From an uncultured Nonlabens sp. (GTDB taxonomy: Bacteria > Bacteroidota > Bacteroidia > Flavobacteriales > Flavobacteriaceae), in contig CANLKV010000003.1 in the NCBI GenBank assembly GCA_947491755.1, forward strand, positions 1 to 64,000: 64,000 nt of DNA. Direction: 5' to 3'. The notes below the pieces were generated by a model. That model searched no databases. It was given only the letters and a program-made list of their open reading frames with translations, and was not told the DNA's origin. The translations under genes were made by a program, and so were the position numbers. Of the stretch, positions 17,105-26,456 are shown piece by piece (position 1 is the stretch's first letter; each line of letters starts with the position of its first letter).

Positions 17105-19354
17105 CTAGAATCGGTATTGTAAGGTGGCTCTTATAAAAAATGGTGTTCCAGGAGTAAAATGTATTTCATCGGTACTACCTATCTCATTTGCCAGTCGTGA
17201 CTCTGTGGCAAATTGTGTTTCATTCCATTCTACATCAAACAGATTTTGAACTGCTACACCTAGAGTAATATCTCTTGCAAGATCGTAGTTAATATTTAAA
17301 TCTGAAACAAAGTAACCTTCGGCTGTTATGCTGTTATCTTCATTTGCAGCGCGATCTGCGATATAGCGGTATCTAAAACCAGCATTAAACCCGTTCCAAT
17401 CTCTCAAACTTAAACCACCAGTAGAGGTCCATTCTGGAGCTAAAGGAATAAAATCCTCTCCCGCGGGTTCGTTGATTGCTCTAGCGTGGGCATAGTTCAA
17501 ATTACCGTCAAAAAACAAGTGGTCTGTCAATTGATATCTCAAACCTAGGTCAAAACCATAACGCTCTGTCTCGCCACTAGGTTCAACAATACCCGCGTCA
17601 CCTACGTAAACAAATTCTTGCTCTAGAAACAAATACCATAAAGCAGTATTGATGACCATACGATCAGTAGGTTTCCAGATTGTTCCTAAATCACTGTTGT
17701 AGGATTTAGGAAGAATATCATCTGCCTCCTGTTGCAATACTACCCTAGTGTCGTTGCTATGAAAGCCTACACCGTTTTTAAAATATAATTGTAGTTGATC
17801 GCTCACTTTATAATTGAAGTTAAGTTTAGGCAATAGGGCTGTCTCTGACTGGCTTTGTGTATCATAGGTGGGGGCTAGTGCATCTTTATAATTGAACTTA
17901 AAATGCTCTAACCGAAGTCCCGCATCAATCATAAAATCATTGATAAACCAGGTGGCACCCGCAAAAGCAGCTGTATTAGTCTCTATAATATCTCCTAGCT
18001 GGATATTCTCTAATGTAGTGCGGCGATTTAATGTTCTGGACAACTCACTGCCTGTCACACGATCATTGCGCAATTGCATACCTGCTGTAAGGTCTAGTTT
18101 GTGATCTCCTAAAACCGTATTTAAAGTATAAGCAGCATTAAAACCGAAAAGGTCTCGAGATTCCTGCTGTTTTATTTGATCGCCATTAACTGGATCCTCT
18201 AGAAAAAAAGTGAAATTAGAGAATAGTAAAAAATCATAATTTGAGTAGAATACATTGCTTTTGAATCGCTCTTTCTCGCTCAACATTTTGTCATAAGTAA
18301 TATTAACGTTAGTACGGGAAGTCTCACCGCCCTCTGTATCGTCAATAGCGCCAAATCTTCCAATAAGACCACGATCTACAGCCCGTTGTGGTATCTGGCC
18401 ACTAGCATCCCACTCGCTATCAAATCTTGAAACACTTACACTCAACTTATCCCCATTGTCAGCGAGATAATTAAGTTTTCCAAAAATATTTACACGATCA
18501 AAATTTTGGGGACTATCAAATGGACCATCAAAGGTCAAATACTCCGTGGCTACATAGGCACTAGTATTTTGGTTATCTATCAGTTGCGCTAGACCTACAT
18601 AACGCTGATAATTAAAATCTCCTATCTCTGCTCGAATAAAATTATCTCTAACATAATCTTTCGTTCTAAAATCAATATGACCAGCAGTGGCAAAGTTTCC
18701 TACCTCCTTATCATAGCTACCCTTTCCATAAGAGATATTCTCGATAGTTTCAGGGATTACAAAATGAAGGTCAGAATAGCCCTGGCCGTGTGCATGGCTT
18801 ACCATGTTTACAGGCATACCGTCTACTGTTAGGGCGACATCAGTACCGTGATCAACATCAAACCCTCTTAAAAAAAGCTGTTCGGCTTTCCCTCCTCCAG
18901 CATGCTGTCCTATAAACAAGCCAGGGACAGATTGTAAGATCTCCTGCGAGTTGGTCACTGGATTAACTGACAAGTCAGCACGTATCAAGGTATTAAGCAC
19001 ATCTACGTCATTTGTGATATTTACCGCATCTAGATCGATGGGTGCTTCCTCGATTGTGATCTGAAGCATTTCAGTTGTAGATGTTATCGCTTTCGCGAAA
19101 GCGGCATAACCTAACTTTGAAAAACGCAACTCGTCCCCTGTATTAACCCCCTTTAACGAGAAAAGCCCGCTGGTATTAGTATGGGTATGGTTGCCCGAAA
19201 GAACGTGCAAAACATAAACGTCCTCTATAGGTTTGCCTTGAGAGTCTCTAACGATCCCTTTAATGGATTGTGCAGATAGTAGGCTTGTTGAGAAAATAAA
19301 TAGGGCTGTCAGGAATAAATGCAGCGGTTGTGTACTAGTTTTTAGTGTATTCAT
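17105..19354 (-). CDS. TonB-dependent outer-membrane receptor with carboxypeptidase-like regulatory domain
   Basis: Active importer of the outer membrane. Signal peptide (1-28), a CarboxypepD_reg-like beta-sandwich (about 29-105), a plug domain with FLRGFDVDHGTDVALTVDG, and a 22-strand barrel ending in FIRATLQYRF (C-terminal Phe). The plug contains a His-rich stretch, VDHGTD and SHAHGQGYSD, seen in a recognisable receptor subfamily that I associate with metal or metal-chelate uptake; this is inference. The palindrome at 19088-19103 encodes AFAKA in the regulatory domain. No SusD partner is adjacent, so polysaccharide uptake is unlikely. It is monocistronic, with terminators on both sides. Confidence 0.92.
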   Translation of the reverse strand: MNTLKTSTQPLHLFLTALFIFSTSLLSAQSIKGIVRDSQGKPIEDVYVLHVLSGNHTHTNTSGLFSLKGVNTGDELRFSKLGYAAFAKAITSTTEMLQITIEEAPIDLDAVNITNDVDVLNTLIRADLSVNPVTNSQEILQSVPGLFIGQHAGGGKAEQLFLRGFDVDHGTDVALTVDGMPVNMVSHAHGQGYSDLHFVIPETIENISYGKGSYDKEVGNFATAGHIDFRTKDYVRDNFIRAEIGDFNYQRYVGLAQLIDNQNTSAYVATEYLTFDGPFDSPQNFDRVNIFGKLNYLADNGDKLSVSVSRFDSEWDASGQIPQRAVDRGLIGRFGAIDDTEGGETSRTNVNITYDKMLSEKERFKSNVFYSNYDFLLFSNFTFFLEDPVNGDQIKQQESRDLFGFNAAYTLNTVLGDHKLDLTAGMQLRNDRVTGSELSRTLNRRTTLENIQLGDIIETNTAAFAGATWFINDFMIDAGLRLEHFKFNYKDALAPTYDTQSQSETALLPKLNFNYKVSDQLQLYFKNGVGFHSNDTRVVLQQEADDILPKSYNSDLGTIWKPTDRMVINTALWYLFLEQEFVYVGDAGIVEPSGETERYGFDLGLRYQLTDHLFFDGNLNYAHARAINEPAGEDFIPLAPEWTSTGGLSLRDWNGFNAGFRYRYIADRAANEDNSITAEGYFVSDLNINYDLARDITLGVAVQNLFDVEWNETQFATESRLANEIGSTDEIHFTPGTPFFIRATLQYRF
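19088..19103. repeat. Dispersed palindrome copy 4 (exact)
   Basis: CGCTTTCGCGAAAGCG inside the TonB receptor gene, read as AFAKA. Confidence 0.95.
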
Positions 19355-19455
19355 TGTAATTAATATTGTTGCTACAGATACGCACTAGATCTTATAGTAA
19401 GTTTTACGAGCCATGTTAAATAAACTGTAAAGTGTAGTTGTGCGAGATCTATAAC

Positions 19456-19486
19456 AAGAAAAAGCCAGACACTAGGTCTGGCTTTT
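19456..19486 (-). terminator. Rho-independent terminator after lpdA (possibly bidirectional)
   Basis: Eleven-base arms AAAAGCCAGAC/GTCTGGCTTTT (19460-19470, 19476-19486) with a five-base loop; leftward it is followed by T-rich sequence. Confidence 0.8.
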
Positions 19487-19507
19487 CAATACTACAATTG
19501 TTAATTG

Positions 19508-20908
19508 TTATATATGCAGCGCTCGATCCTCTGTAGCGGCAAGTGCGGCCTCTTTTACAGCCTCTGCATAAGTAGGGTGTGCGTGCGACATGCGTGCGAT
19601 ATCCTCTGCACTGGCTCTAAATTCCATGGCCGTAACAGCCTCTGCAATTAGGTCTGCAACTCGTGCTCCTATCATATGGACACCCAGGACTTCGTCTGTG
19701 TTTTTATCTGCAAGGATCTTAATCAAACCATCTGTATCCCCAGATGCTCTAGAGCGTCCTAATGCTCGCATAGGGAAAGAACCAGATTTGAACGGAACCC
19801 CAGCCTCTTTTAGTTCTTCTTCGGTTTTTCCTACACTGGCAACTTCTGGCCAGGTGTAAATTACATTAGGTATCAAGTTGTAATTGACGTGTGGTTTCTG
19901 ACCAGCAATTGTTTCTGCTACAAAAACACCTTCTTCCTCGGCTTTATGAGCTAGCATGATACCGCGTACTACATCACCTATCGCATAAATATTGTCAACA
20001 TTTGTTTTAAGGTGCTCATCCACTTCTATTTGACCACGCTCATTGATTTTGATACCAGCTGCTGTGGCGTTCAATTTATCTGTGTATGGGCGACGTCCTA
20101 CCGATACTAGTACATAATCTCCTTTAAAGGTAACTTCCTCTCCCTTTTTATTTTTTGCAGTGACGGTTACCTCGTCCCCATTACGCTCTACTTTATTAAC
20201 GGCATGAGAAAGCTGGAATTTTATTCCTTGCTTTTTCATGACCTTCATCAATTCTTTAGATAAGGCTTTGTCCATGGATGGAGCAATGCGGTCTAGATAC
20301 TCAATAACGGTAACATCTGCGCCCAGCCTGCGATATACTTGACCTAATTCTAGACCTATTACACCGCCACCTATAACGATCATGTGCTTGGGAATTTCTT
20401 TAAGCTTTAAAGCCTCTGTAGATGTAATGATCCGGTCTTTATCCAGTTCAATAAAAGGCAAATTTGCTGGCTTAGAACCTGTAGCAACGATAATTTTTTT
20501 TGCCTCGATGGTTTGTGTTTTCTCACCTTCTATTTTTATATGCGTTGCATCTTCAAATGATCCCAGACCGGTGTAAACATCGATTTCATTTTTTTTCATC
20601 AAGTGGGAAATACCATCACAAGTTTGACTTACAACACTTGCCTTCCTTGAGATCATTTTTTCAAAGTTGATCTTTATATCTCCAGGGATTTCAATACCGT
20701 GCTCTTCAAAATGCTTTGTAGCTTCCTCATAGTGATGAGAAGAGTCCAGTAGAGCTTTTGATGGAATACAACCTACATTGAGACAAGTACCGCCCAGGGT
20801 GTTATACTTTTCAATGATTGCTGTTTTCATTCCTAATTGTGCACAGCGTATAGCAGCTACATAGCCACCAGGTCCTGAACCTATTACTGCAACATCATAT
20901 GTACTCAT
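19508..20908 (-). CDS. lpdA: Dihydrolipoyl dehydrogenase (E3)
   Basis: FAD-dependent enzyme that reoxidises lipoamide in the pyruvate, 2-oxoglutarate and branched-chain dehydrogenase complexes. The FAD motif GSGPGGYVAAIR is at residues 10-21, the redox-active disulfide is GGTCLNVGCIPSK (near 40-52), the NAD motif is GGGVIGLELG, and the C-terminal His-Glu pair lies in HAHPTYAEA. Length 466 is standard. It stands alone, not with E1/E2 genes, and so may be shared by several complexes. Confidence 0.96.
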   Translation of the reverse strand: MSTYDVAVIGSGPGGYVAAIRCAQLGMKTAIIEKYNTLGGTCLNVGCIPSKALLDSSHHYEEATKHFEEHGIEIPGDIKINFEKMISRKASVVSQTCDGISHLMKKNEIDVYTGLGSFEDATHIKIEGEKTQTIEAKKIIVATGSKPANLPFIELDKDRIITSTEALKLKEIPKHMIVIGGGVIGLELGQVYRRLGADVTVIEYLDRIAPSMDKALSKELMKVMKKQGIKFQLSHAVNKVERNGDEVTVTAKNKKGEEVTFKGDYVLVSVGRRPYTDKLNATAAGIKINERGQIEVDEHLKTNVDNIYAIGDVVRGIMLAHKAEEEGVFVAETIAGQKPHVNYNLIPNVIYTWPEVASVGKTEEELKEAGVPFKSGSFPMRALGRSRASGDTDGLIKILADKNTDEVLGVHMIGARVADLIAEAVTAMEFRASAEDIARMSHAHPTYAEAVKEAALAATEDRALHI

Positions 20909-20973
20909 AAGTAAGTTTTTCTAGTCGTCAATTAAGCTGGTAAAGATAAGAAAGCGAGACAAGATAGCAGTCA

Positions 20974-22284
20974 TCAATCAGCTATTTCACTCACAGGTTT
21001 AGGTTCTTGATTGCTCTTTTTATACGGGCGTATAATCAATCGTGCTGCCCTATCAAAGTTGAAATAATTGTAGGTCCAGTTGAGAAAAACAACGATGCGG
21101 TTGCGCACTCCTACTAGAAAATATAGATGGACGGCCAACCAGGTAATCCACGCAGGGAAACCGCCCAAAGTAAAGGTACCTATATCTGCAACCGCTTTAT
21201 TTCGACCCACAGTTGCCATAGATCCTTTATCAAAATAGGAAAACTCTTTCATCGATTTGCCCTGACTGTGACGTATCAAATTATTTGCTAGATGTTTTCC
21301 TTGCTGGATGGCCGGCTGTGCCACTTGTGGATGCCCTTGTGGATAGTCATCTGTTTTCATTAACGCAATGTCTCCTACTGCATAGACATTGTTAGTGCCT
21401 TTCACCTTGTTATAACGATCTACCAGTAAGCGATTACCTTTCTCTGATATCATGTGCTGTAAAAATCCAGAAGGATGGGTGCCTACAACGCCGGCGCTCC
21501 ATATAAATGTTGCTGTGGTATAGGTGTTACCACTTTTGGTTGTGACCAGATCATTTTCAAAATCTGTTACTAATTCATTAAGGTGAATTTGAACACCCAG
21601 TTCTTTCAAATATTTAAATGCTTTTTGAGAGGCTTTTTTACTCATACTACTCAATACCCTATCTGATCCATCTAGTAAGTGAATCTCCATAAAGTCTGGA
21701 TTGAGATCTGGATAATCCTGTTGTATAACCCCCTTTTTAAACTCGGCAAAAGCACCAGAGAGCTCCACACCAGTAGGGCCAGCACCAGAAATAACGATAC
21801 GCATTAATTTTTTTTGCTCATTAATATCCTCGGTAATTGTGGCTTTTTCCAGATTTTGAAGCATCAAACTGCGTATGTCTAGTGACTCTGGTACGGACTT
21901 CATTGACAGGGCGTTCTGTTCAATTTTATCATTGCCAAAAAAATTAGTACGCGTACCTGTAGCAATAATAAGATGGTCATAGGTTATCGGGCCTATACTG
22001 GTCTGCACTACATTTTCATCTATTTGCACTGCCTCTACCTGGGCCATTCTAAAGATGTAATCTCTGGTTTCATCAACAATACTGCGCAATGGAAAGGCTA
22101 TCGAGTCTGGCTCGAGGCCACTGGTTGCAACTTGATATAAAAGTGGCTGGAAGGTGTGATAATTGTGACGGTCTAAAAGAACGACTTGAAAATTGTGTTG
22201 AGTTAGCTTTCGCGAAAGCGTAACCCCTCCAAAACCCCCTCCTACAATTACTACCCTGGGGAATTTACTAGCAGGAATTTGCAT
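20974..22284 (-). CDS. ndh: NADH:quinone oxidoreductase type II (NDH-2)
   Basis: Single-subunit, non-proton-pumping NADH dehydrogenase bound to the inner face of the membrane. FAD-binding GGGFGG lies at residues 15-20, a family signature HTFQPLLYQVATSGLEPDSI follows, and the NADH-binding motif is ISGAGPTGVELSG; a hydrophobic/amphipathic C-terminal region (about 375-410) should anchor it. The palindrome at 22206-22219 encodes LSRK in the helix directly after GGGFGG, the core of the Rossmann fold, and in a reading frame not used by any other coding copy in this window. Confidence 0.94.
   Translation of the reverse strand: MQIPASKFPRVVIVGGGFGGVTLSRKLTQHNFQVVLLDRHNYHTFQPLLYQVATSGLEPDSIAFPLRSIVDETRDYIFRMAQVEAVQIDENVVQTSIGPITYDHLIIATGTRTNFFGNDKIEQNALSMKSVPESLDIRSLMLQNLEKATITEDINEQKKLMRIVISGAGPTGVELSGAFAEFKKGVIQQDYPDLNPDFMEIHLLDGSDRVLSSMSKKASQKAFKYLKELGVQIHLNELVTDFENDLVTTKSGNTYTTATFIWSAGVVGTHPSGFLQHMISEKGNRLLVDRYNKVKGTNNVYAVGDIALMKTDDYPQGHPQVAQPAIQQGKHLANNLIRHSQGKSMKEFSYFDKGSMATVGRNKAVADIGTFTLGGFPAWITWLAVHLYFLVGVRNRIVVFLNWTYNYFNFDRAARLIIRPYKKSNQEPKPVSEIAD
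22206..22219. repeat. Dispersed palindrome copy 5 (14-base core exact)
   Basis: GCTTTCGCGAAAGC inside ndh, outer pair A/G instead of C/G; read as LSRK. Confidence 0.93.
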
Positions 22285-22404
22285 CGGTATTTTTCTATAA
22301 ATTTAAGCCAGGTTGCCAGATATGCTGCTGCGGTTAACATTCTTTTCATAAGCATGTAACATAGATGCGCCTCTTACTACTAATAAAATGAGAAACCGAC
22401 CCCA

Positions 22405-22899
22405 TTGAGTACTGATCTAGAAAAAGAATTTGTAGCGCAGCTGGAGCAAAATCAGAATATTGTGCACAAGATTTGTCGTTTATACACCGATGATCAAGAC
22501 GCGCATAATGATTTGTTTCAAGAGGTAACCATACAATTGTGGAGGGCGTATCCTAAATTCAGAGGGGATTCAAAATTTTCTACCTGGATGTATCGTGTCG
22601 CTCTTAATACCGCGATTACTTTATACCGAAAATCAAAACGAAGGTTAAAAACGCAGCGTTATGATACGGTAGAATTTAAAATTGAGGATACAACGCAGGA
22701 TGATGAGACGCTAGAGCAGCTTACTCTATTATACGGTGCGGTTAAACAATTAAATGACATTGAAAAAGCATTAGTCTTTTTGTATCTGGAGGATAAAAAC
22801 TATCGCGAGATTGCAGAGACACTAGGGATAAGTGAAGTAAACGCCCGTGTTAAAATGAATAGGATCAAGACTAAATTAACAAACATTATAAATCCATAA
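22405..22899 (+). CDS. ECF-type RNA polymerase sigma factor
   Basis: Group 4 sigma factor with region 2 (about 20-90; DLFQEVTIQLWRAYPKFRGDSKFSTW is split here only for description: DLFQEV ... FSTWMYRVALN) and region 4 (about 110-160; LEDKNYREIAETLGISEVNARV, a helix-turn-helix). The start is a TTG at 22405 (MSTDLEKEF); I see no in-frame ATG that would preserve region 2. The next gene begins two bases after its stop and encodes a membrane protein, which is the usual place for an anti-sigma factor. Target promoters are unknown. Confidence 0.9.
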   Translation: MSTDLEKEFVAQLEQNQNIVHKICRLYTDDQDAHNDLFQEVTIQLWRAYPKFRGDSKFSTWMYRVALNTAITLYRKSKRRLKTQRYDTVEFKIEDTTQDDETLEQLTLLYGAVKQLNDIEKALVFLYLEDKNYREIAETLGISEVNARVKMNRIKTKLTNIINP

Positions 22900-22901
22900 G
22901 G

Positions 22902-23546
22902 ATGGATCAATTAGATATTTTAAAATCAAAATGGCAGTCGCAGTCTAGCGACTATCCAGTCTATTCTAAAGAACAGATTGCAGGACTGCTAGCAAAAAAA
23001 TCCAGTAGTATCGTAAAGTGGATTTTTTATATAGGTATAGCAGAGTTTGTGTTGCTCAATCTGGTAACTGTTTTATCCATATTTGAAGATGAGCGCTATA
23101 ATCAAACCATGGAAACGATAGGGAAACCTTTTTACTACGGTTCCCTGTTATTGAGTTATGCAGTGATCTTATATTTCATTTACAAATTTTGGTGTAATTA
23201 TAGAGATATAAGAGCAGATCAATCGGTGCGCAAATTGATGAAAAACATCTTAAAAACGCGTCGCACCATGAAGTGGTATATCTGGTTCAATCTGTGTTAT
23301 ATCGTTGTTTTTGGGGCAATTACATCTGTTATGCTGTTATTCTATGATCCCGCATTTGACGACATCATTCACTCTGAAGAGTTTCTTCAACACAAATTTA
23401 GATTTATGAGCGGGTACATCGTATTTGTCATTTTTTTACTAGGTGCCATATGTGCGGTGGTATATGGGATATACAGTCTGATTTACGGTATTCTACTGCG
23501 ACGTTTGCGTAAAAATTACGACGAGCTTAAGAAAATGGAGCTTTGA
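22902..23546 (+). CDS. Four-helix membrane protein, candidate regulator of the ECF sigma factor
   Basis: Not a family I can name. A soluble N-terminal stretch of about 35 residues (LDILKSKWQSQSSDYPVYSKEQIAGLL) precedes four hydrophobic helices near residues 38-58, 75-98, 122-145 and 165-195, with a short basic C-terminal tail. It has no zinc-binding HxxxCxxC motif of ZAS anti-sigma factors and no FecR domain. The context (two bases after the sigma gene, common terminator) makes it the likely sigma-regulating partner; this is inference from position only. Confidence 0.7.
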   Translation: MDQLDILKSKWQSQSSDYPVYSKEQIAGLLAKKSSSIVKWIFYIGIAEFVLLNLVTVLSIFEDERYNQTMETIGKPFYYGSLLLSYAVILYFIYKFWCNYRDIRADQSVRKLMKNILKTRRTMKWYIWFNLCYIVVFGAITSVMLLFYDPAFDDIIHSEEFLQHKFRFMSGYIVFVIFLLGAICAVVYGIYSLIYGILLRRLRKNYDELKKMEL

Positions 23547-23564
23547 TCTATTTACTTTAAAATG

Positions 23565-23610
23565 AAAAACACTCCCATAAAAACTAAAAGTTTTGTGGGA
23601 GTGTTTTTTT
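23565..23610. terminator. Bidirectional rho-independent terminator
   Basis: Long arms AAAAACACTCCCATAAAAACT/AGTTTTGTGGGAGTGTTTTT between the convergent sigma-factor operon and the TolC gene, with A tracts on the left and T tracts on the right. Confidence 0.85.
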
Positions 23611-23642
23611 ATGAATTAGACACCAGTTATCGTATGTCTGGT

Positions 23643-25088
23643 TTACAAGTTTTCCGGCATGATTACTAGACTGCGGAATAAAGCAGCCTTTGCATCAAAG
23701 AGCTTTTTTTGAATTGATAAAAGTTTTAACTGTGCCTCTATAAATTTGACCTCACGAGAATTAATTAAAAACAAAGAGCTGTCACCCAGTTCAAACTTTC
23801 TATTTTCTCCCTGTAACAGGCGCTCTGTACCCTGGGCGAGATCACTCACGACTGCTAGCTGTGTTTTGTAAGCTTCCAACTCGGCAAACAGGGCGGTAAT
23901 TTTATTAATCAACACAAGCGATTCTGACTGCAAGCCGAAGCGGGCGTCAGCAATTTTTAATTTAGTGAGCCTCAATTCACCTCGTTCCTTTCTTGTAAAA
24001 ATAGGATAAGCAAATGTGAGCGCTGCCTTGTTGTTATTTTGATTAATCGTGTTGATTTGGTTCCATTCTGGGGTTAAAAAATTGTACTCAAGTGTAATTT
24101 TAGGTAGTAGCTTATTTGCCTTTAACTGTCTTTCTACATCCAATTGATCTAGCTTTAAGTTGAGTGCTACGATTTTGGGGTGATTTTCAACATTGAATTC
24201 ATCAAGACTCCTGCCCATAAGTCCCAGCACTATGTCAATGGATTGATTCAACTCCTCCTGGGGTATCACGGTAGGCTGTAACTCTACTGGCACGCCATTT
24301 AACCATAAGAAATTTGATAATTTCAAACGGCTTTTTATTTGATCAATTCGGGCTTGTTCTAGACCTAACAATCGGTCCAGGGTGGCCACATTTGCTTCTA
24401 CAGTATCAATAGCTGCCTTGTCGCCTACTTTTGCGCTATAAATAATGCCACGCTCACGTAATTTTGCTGCCTGTAGGATACGGTCAAAAACTTTTACCTC
24501 TTGCGTTGCTCTCCACCATTCAAAATAAGCTTCGGCTGCCTCAAACAAAATTTCGTTTGCTGCAAGATCTCTTTCTGCTAGGGTTTGTTGTTCAAAAAGT
24601 CTAGCCTTACGCAGCGTTGCCATACGCTCGTTGATCCACATACCTTGTCCTATATTAACCTTAACGCCAGCGCTAAAGAGGCCGTCATCAGGTACGGTAA
24701 GCGATGGGTCTAAAAAGGTTCCTTCATTTCTCTCTGCTCCTGCTTTAAACTCCACACCATACCAGGTAGGGATTTTAAACACACCGCTTAGCTCGTCATA
24801 ATATTCTGTATCCTTAAAATCTTTGCGACGGTAGTCTACTTCAATTTTGGGGTCAAAACCACCTCTTGCTTTTAACAAACTCGCCTGGCCTTCCTCGATG
24901 AGTAATTCTGCTTGTTTTGCAATGGGATGATGTCGCTTGACAAAACCTAGAAACTCTTCTAGGCTCATCACCGTGGTGTCTACTTCTATGGAATTAAAAT
25001 CTTCTTGCTGATTTTGCTGAAGCGAAAGCGTGCTCCCAGAGGCCTCTACAGCAATAAATAAAATAAATAGAATCGCTATAAATCTCAT
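23643..25088 (-). CDS. TolC-family outer-membrane efflux protein
   Basis: Outer-membrane channel of a tripartite exporter. Signal peptide MRFIAILFILFIAVEASGS, then two OEP repeats of coiled-coil helices with the characteristic VxLEEF start (SLEEFLGFVKRHHPIAKQA) and an internal repeat beginning near residue 310 (ENHPKIVALNLKLDQLD). I chose the ATG at 25088, one base after the HlyD stop; the longer frame from 25193 would lie within hlyD. About 481 residues, normal for the family. Last gene of the tetR-ABC-HlyD-TolC operon. A degraded half-copy of the palindrome may lie at 25015-25030. Confidence 0.9.
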   Translation of the reverse strand: MRFIAILFILFIAVEASGSTLSLQQNQQEDFNSIEVDTTVMSLEEFLGFVKRHHPIAKQAELLIEEGQASLLKARGGFDPKIEVDYRRKDFKDTEYYDELSGVFKIPTWYGVEFKAGAERNEGTFLDPSLTVPDDGLFSAGVKVNIGQGMWINERMATLRKARLFEQQTLAERDLAANEILFEAAEAYFEWWRATQEVKVFDRILQAAKLRERGIIYSAKVGDKAAIDTVEANVATLDRLLGLEQARIDQIKSRLKLSNFLWLNGVPVELQPTVIPQEELNQSIDIVLGLMGRSLDEFNVENHPKIVALNLKLDQLDVERQLKANKLLPKITLEYNFLTPEWNQINTINQNNNKAALTFAYPIFTRKERGELRLTKLKIADARFGLQSESLVLINKITALFAELEAYKTQLAVVSDLAQGTERLLQGENRKFELGDSSLFLINSREVKFIEAQLKLLSIQKKLFDAKAALFRSLVIMPENL

Positions 25089-25089
25089 A

Positions 25090-26454
25090 CTATTTTTTTG
25101 CTTTCTTATCATTTGAAGCTCCTTCTGGCTTGTAGTAATCTGCAGGGAATCCATTAAGACGTCGCCATAATTCATACCACACAGGTACGTCATCTAACAA
25201 GGCAATCGTGTAGGCTCCAGAGCCTGGACGCAATGCCTCTGGCCAGTCATAACCCTCACTTTCATCAGGTGCTATGAGCACTCTATATTTGCCCGGGAAG
25301 ATGTCACTGACAAAGGTCTCTACCGCTACAATCTCTCCACCATAGGTTCCATAACTTGCATTAGGCCATCCTGAAAAAACTATAGCAGGCCAACCATCAA
25401 ATTGAATACGTACTTTTTCTCCTCGATACAATAATGGAAGGTCTAGTGGGTCTACAAATGTTTCTACAGCAAGATCATAATTTGATGGCATTATATTTAC
25501 AATTGGCTCACCTTCCTTAAAGGTTTCTCCTAGACCAGCCTTTATCGCTTTATTGATATAGCCATCTTGCGGTGCCACTATAAATCGCATGTCATCACGC
25601 ACAGTATAATTGGAACGCTCATTTTGTAGCTTGCTTACCTGTGCTTTTACATCTAGCTGCGTTGCTAGGGCACTGGATCTATCACTACGGGATTTTGCAA
25701 TTTTTTCGGCATACTCCTGCCTCAATCGATTCAAGTCAATTTGCGCATTGATTACCTCGTTTTTACTCTTTAAAAGTTTTTGTTCTTGAGAGATAAGCTT
25801 TTCTTGAGTCTCTTGTAGTTTGAGTCTTTTATCCTCGACATTTTTAGGCGAGGACAGGTCTTCATCTAGTAATAGTTGCTCTCGTTCTATTTGACTTTGA
25901 GCAACCTCAATATTAGTTTGTGCCGCAACGAGACCTATACTATCGATTGTAACTGTATTACGAGCTTGAATGATTTTATTTCTAGCTTGATCAAGTTTCA
26001 ATTGTAGTTCTTGCTCTAGTGCTTCCACTTGCTGTGTAAGAGCTGTAATTTTTTCTTGGTAAGCGCTTACAGAGCTGCTCTTGGCATCAATTTGCTCTCC
26101 CGTGCGGGCAACCAGTAGCGTGTCAAAATATTCTGTCTTTACCTCGCTTATTTGTAATAAAGTATCTCCTTGTTTAACGCGATCGCCCTCTCTTACAAAC
26201 CATTTCTCTATTCTACCTGGTATTTGCGATTGTATTGTTTGTGGTCTTTGGTCTGGCGTGAGGGTTGTGACATAACCGTTACCAGTGACCGTTTGTGTCC
26301 ACGGCATAAATAATAGAACGACTAGAAATATAGAAAAACCTACTAAAAATCTATTAAAGTATTCAAAATGAGTACGATTAAGTACTCGCTCTCCTGCCGA
26401 AAAATTATTAAGATCCAGTTGATCTAACAATTTATTTTCTGATATATTCAACAT
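25090..26454 (-). CDS. HlyD-family membrane fusion protein
   Basis: Periplasmic adaptor linking the ABC component to TolC. One transmembrane helix (about residues 35-52, FLVGFSIFLVVLLFMPW), the first barrel-sandwich half (SQIPGRIEKWFVREGDRVKQGDTLL), a long coiled-coil hairpin (about 120-275), the second half (VAPQDGYINKAIKAGLGE) and a beta-barrel region with YRGEKVRIQFDGWP. This is the architecture of type I secretion/NHLM-like adaptors. It lies two bases after the ABC gene and one base before the TolC start. Confidence 0.9.
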   Translation of the reverse strand: MLNISENKLLDQLDLNNFSAGERVLNRTHFEYFNRFLVGFSIFLVVLLFMPWTQTVTGNGYVTTLTPDQRPQTIQSQIPGRIEKWFVREGDRVKQGDTLLQISEVKTEYFDTLLVARTGEQIDAKSSSVSAYQEKITALTQQVEALEQELQLKLDQARNKIIQARNTVTIDSIGLVAAQTNIEVAQSQIEREQLLLDEDLSSPKNVEDKRLKLQETQEKLISQEQKLLKSKNEVINAQIDLNRLRQEYAEKIAKSRSDRSSALATQLDVKAQVSKLQNERSNYTVRDDMRFIVAPQDGYINKAIKAGLGETFKEGEPIVNIMPSNYDLAVETFVDPLDLPLLYRGEKVRIQFDGWPAIVFSGWPNASYGTYGGEIVAVETFVSDIFPGKYRVLIAPDESEGYDWPEALRPGSGAYTIALLDDVPVWYELWRRLNGFPADYYKPEGASNDKKAKK

Positions 26455-26456
26455 GT

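Noticed and set aside
25015..25030. TGCTGAAGCGAAAGCG in the TolC gene as a seventeenth palindrome copy
   Set aside because: Only 12 of 16 bases match, although one half-site is intact and it would split the largest gap (6.7 kb) neatly. Listed as possible decay, not counted.
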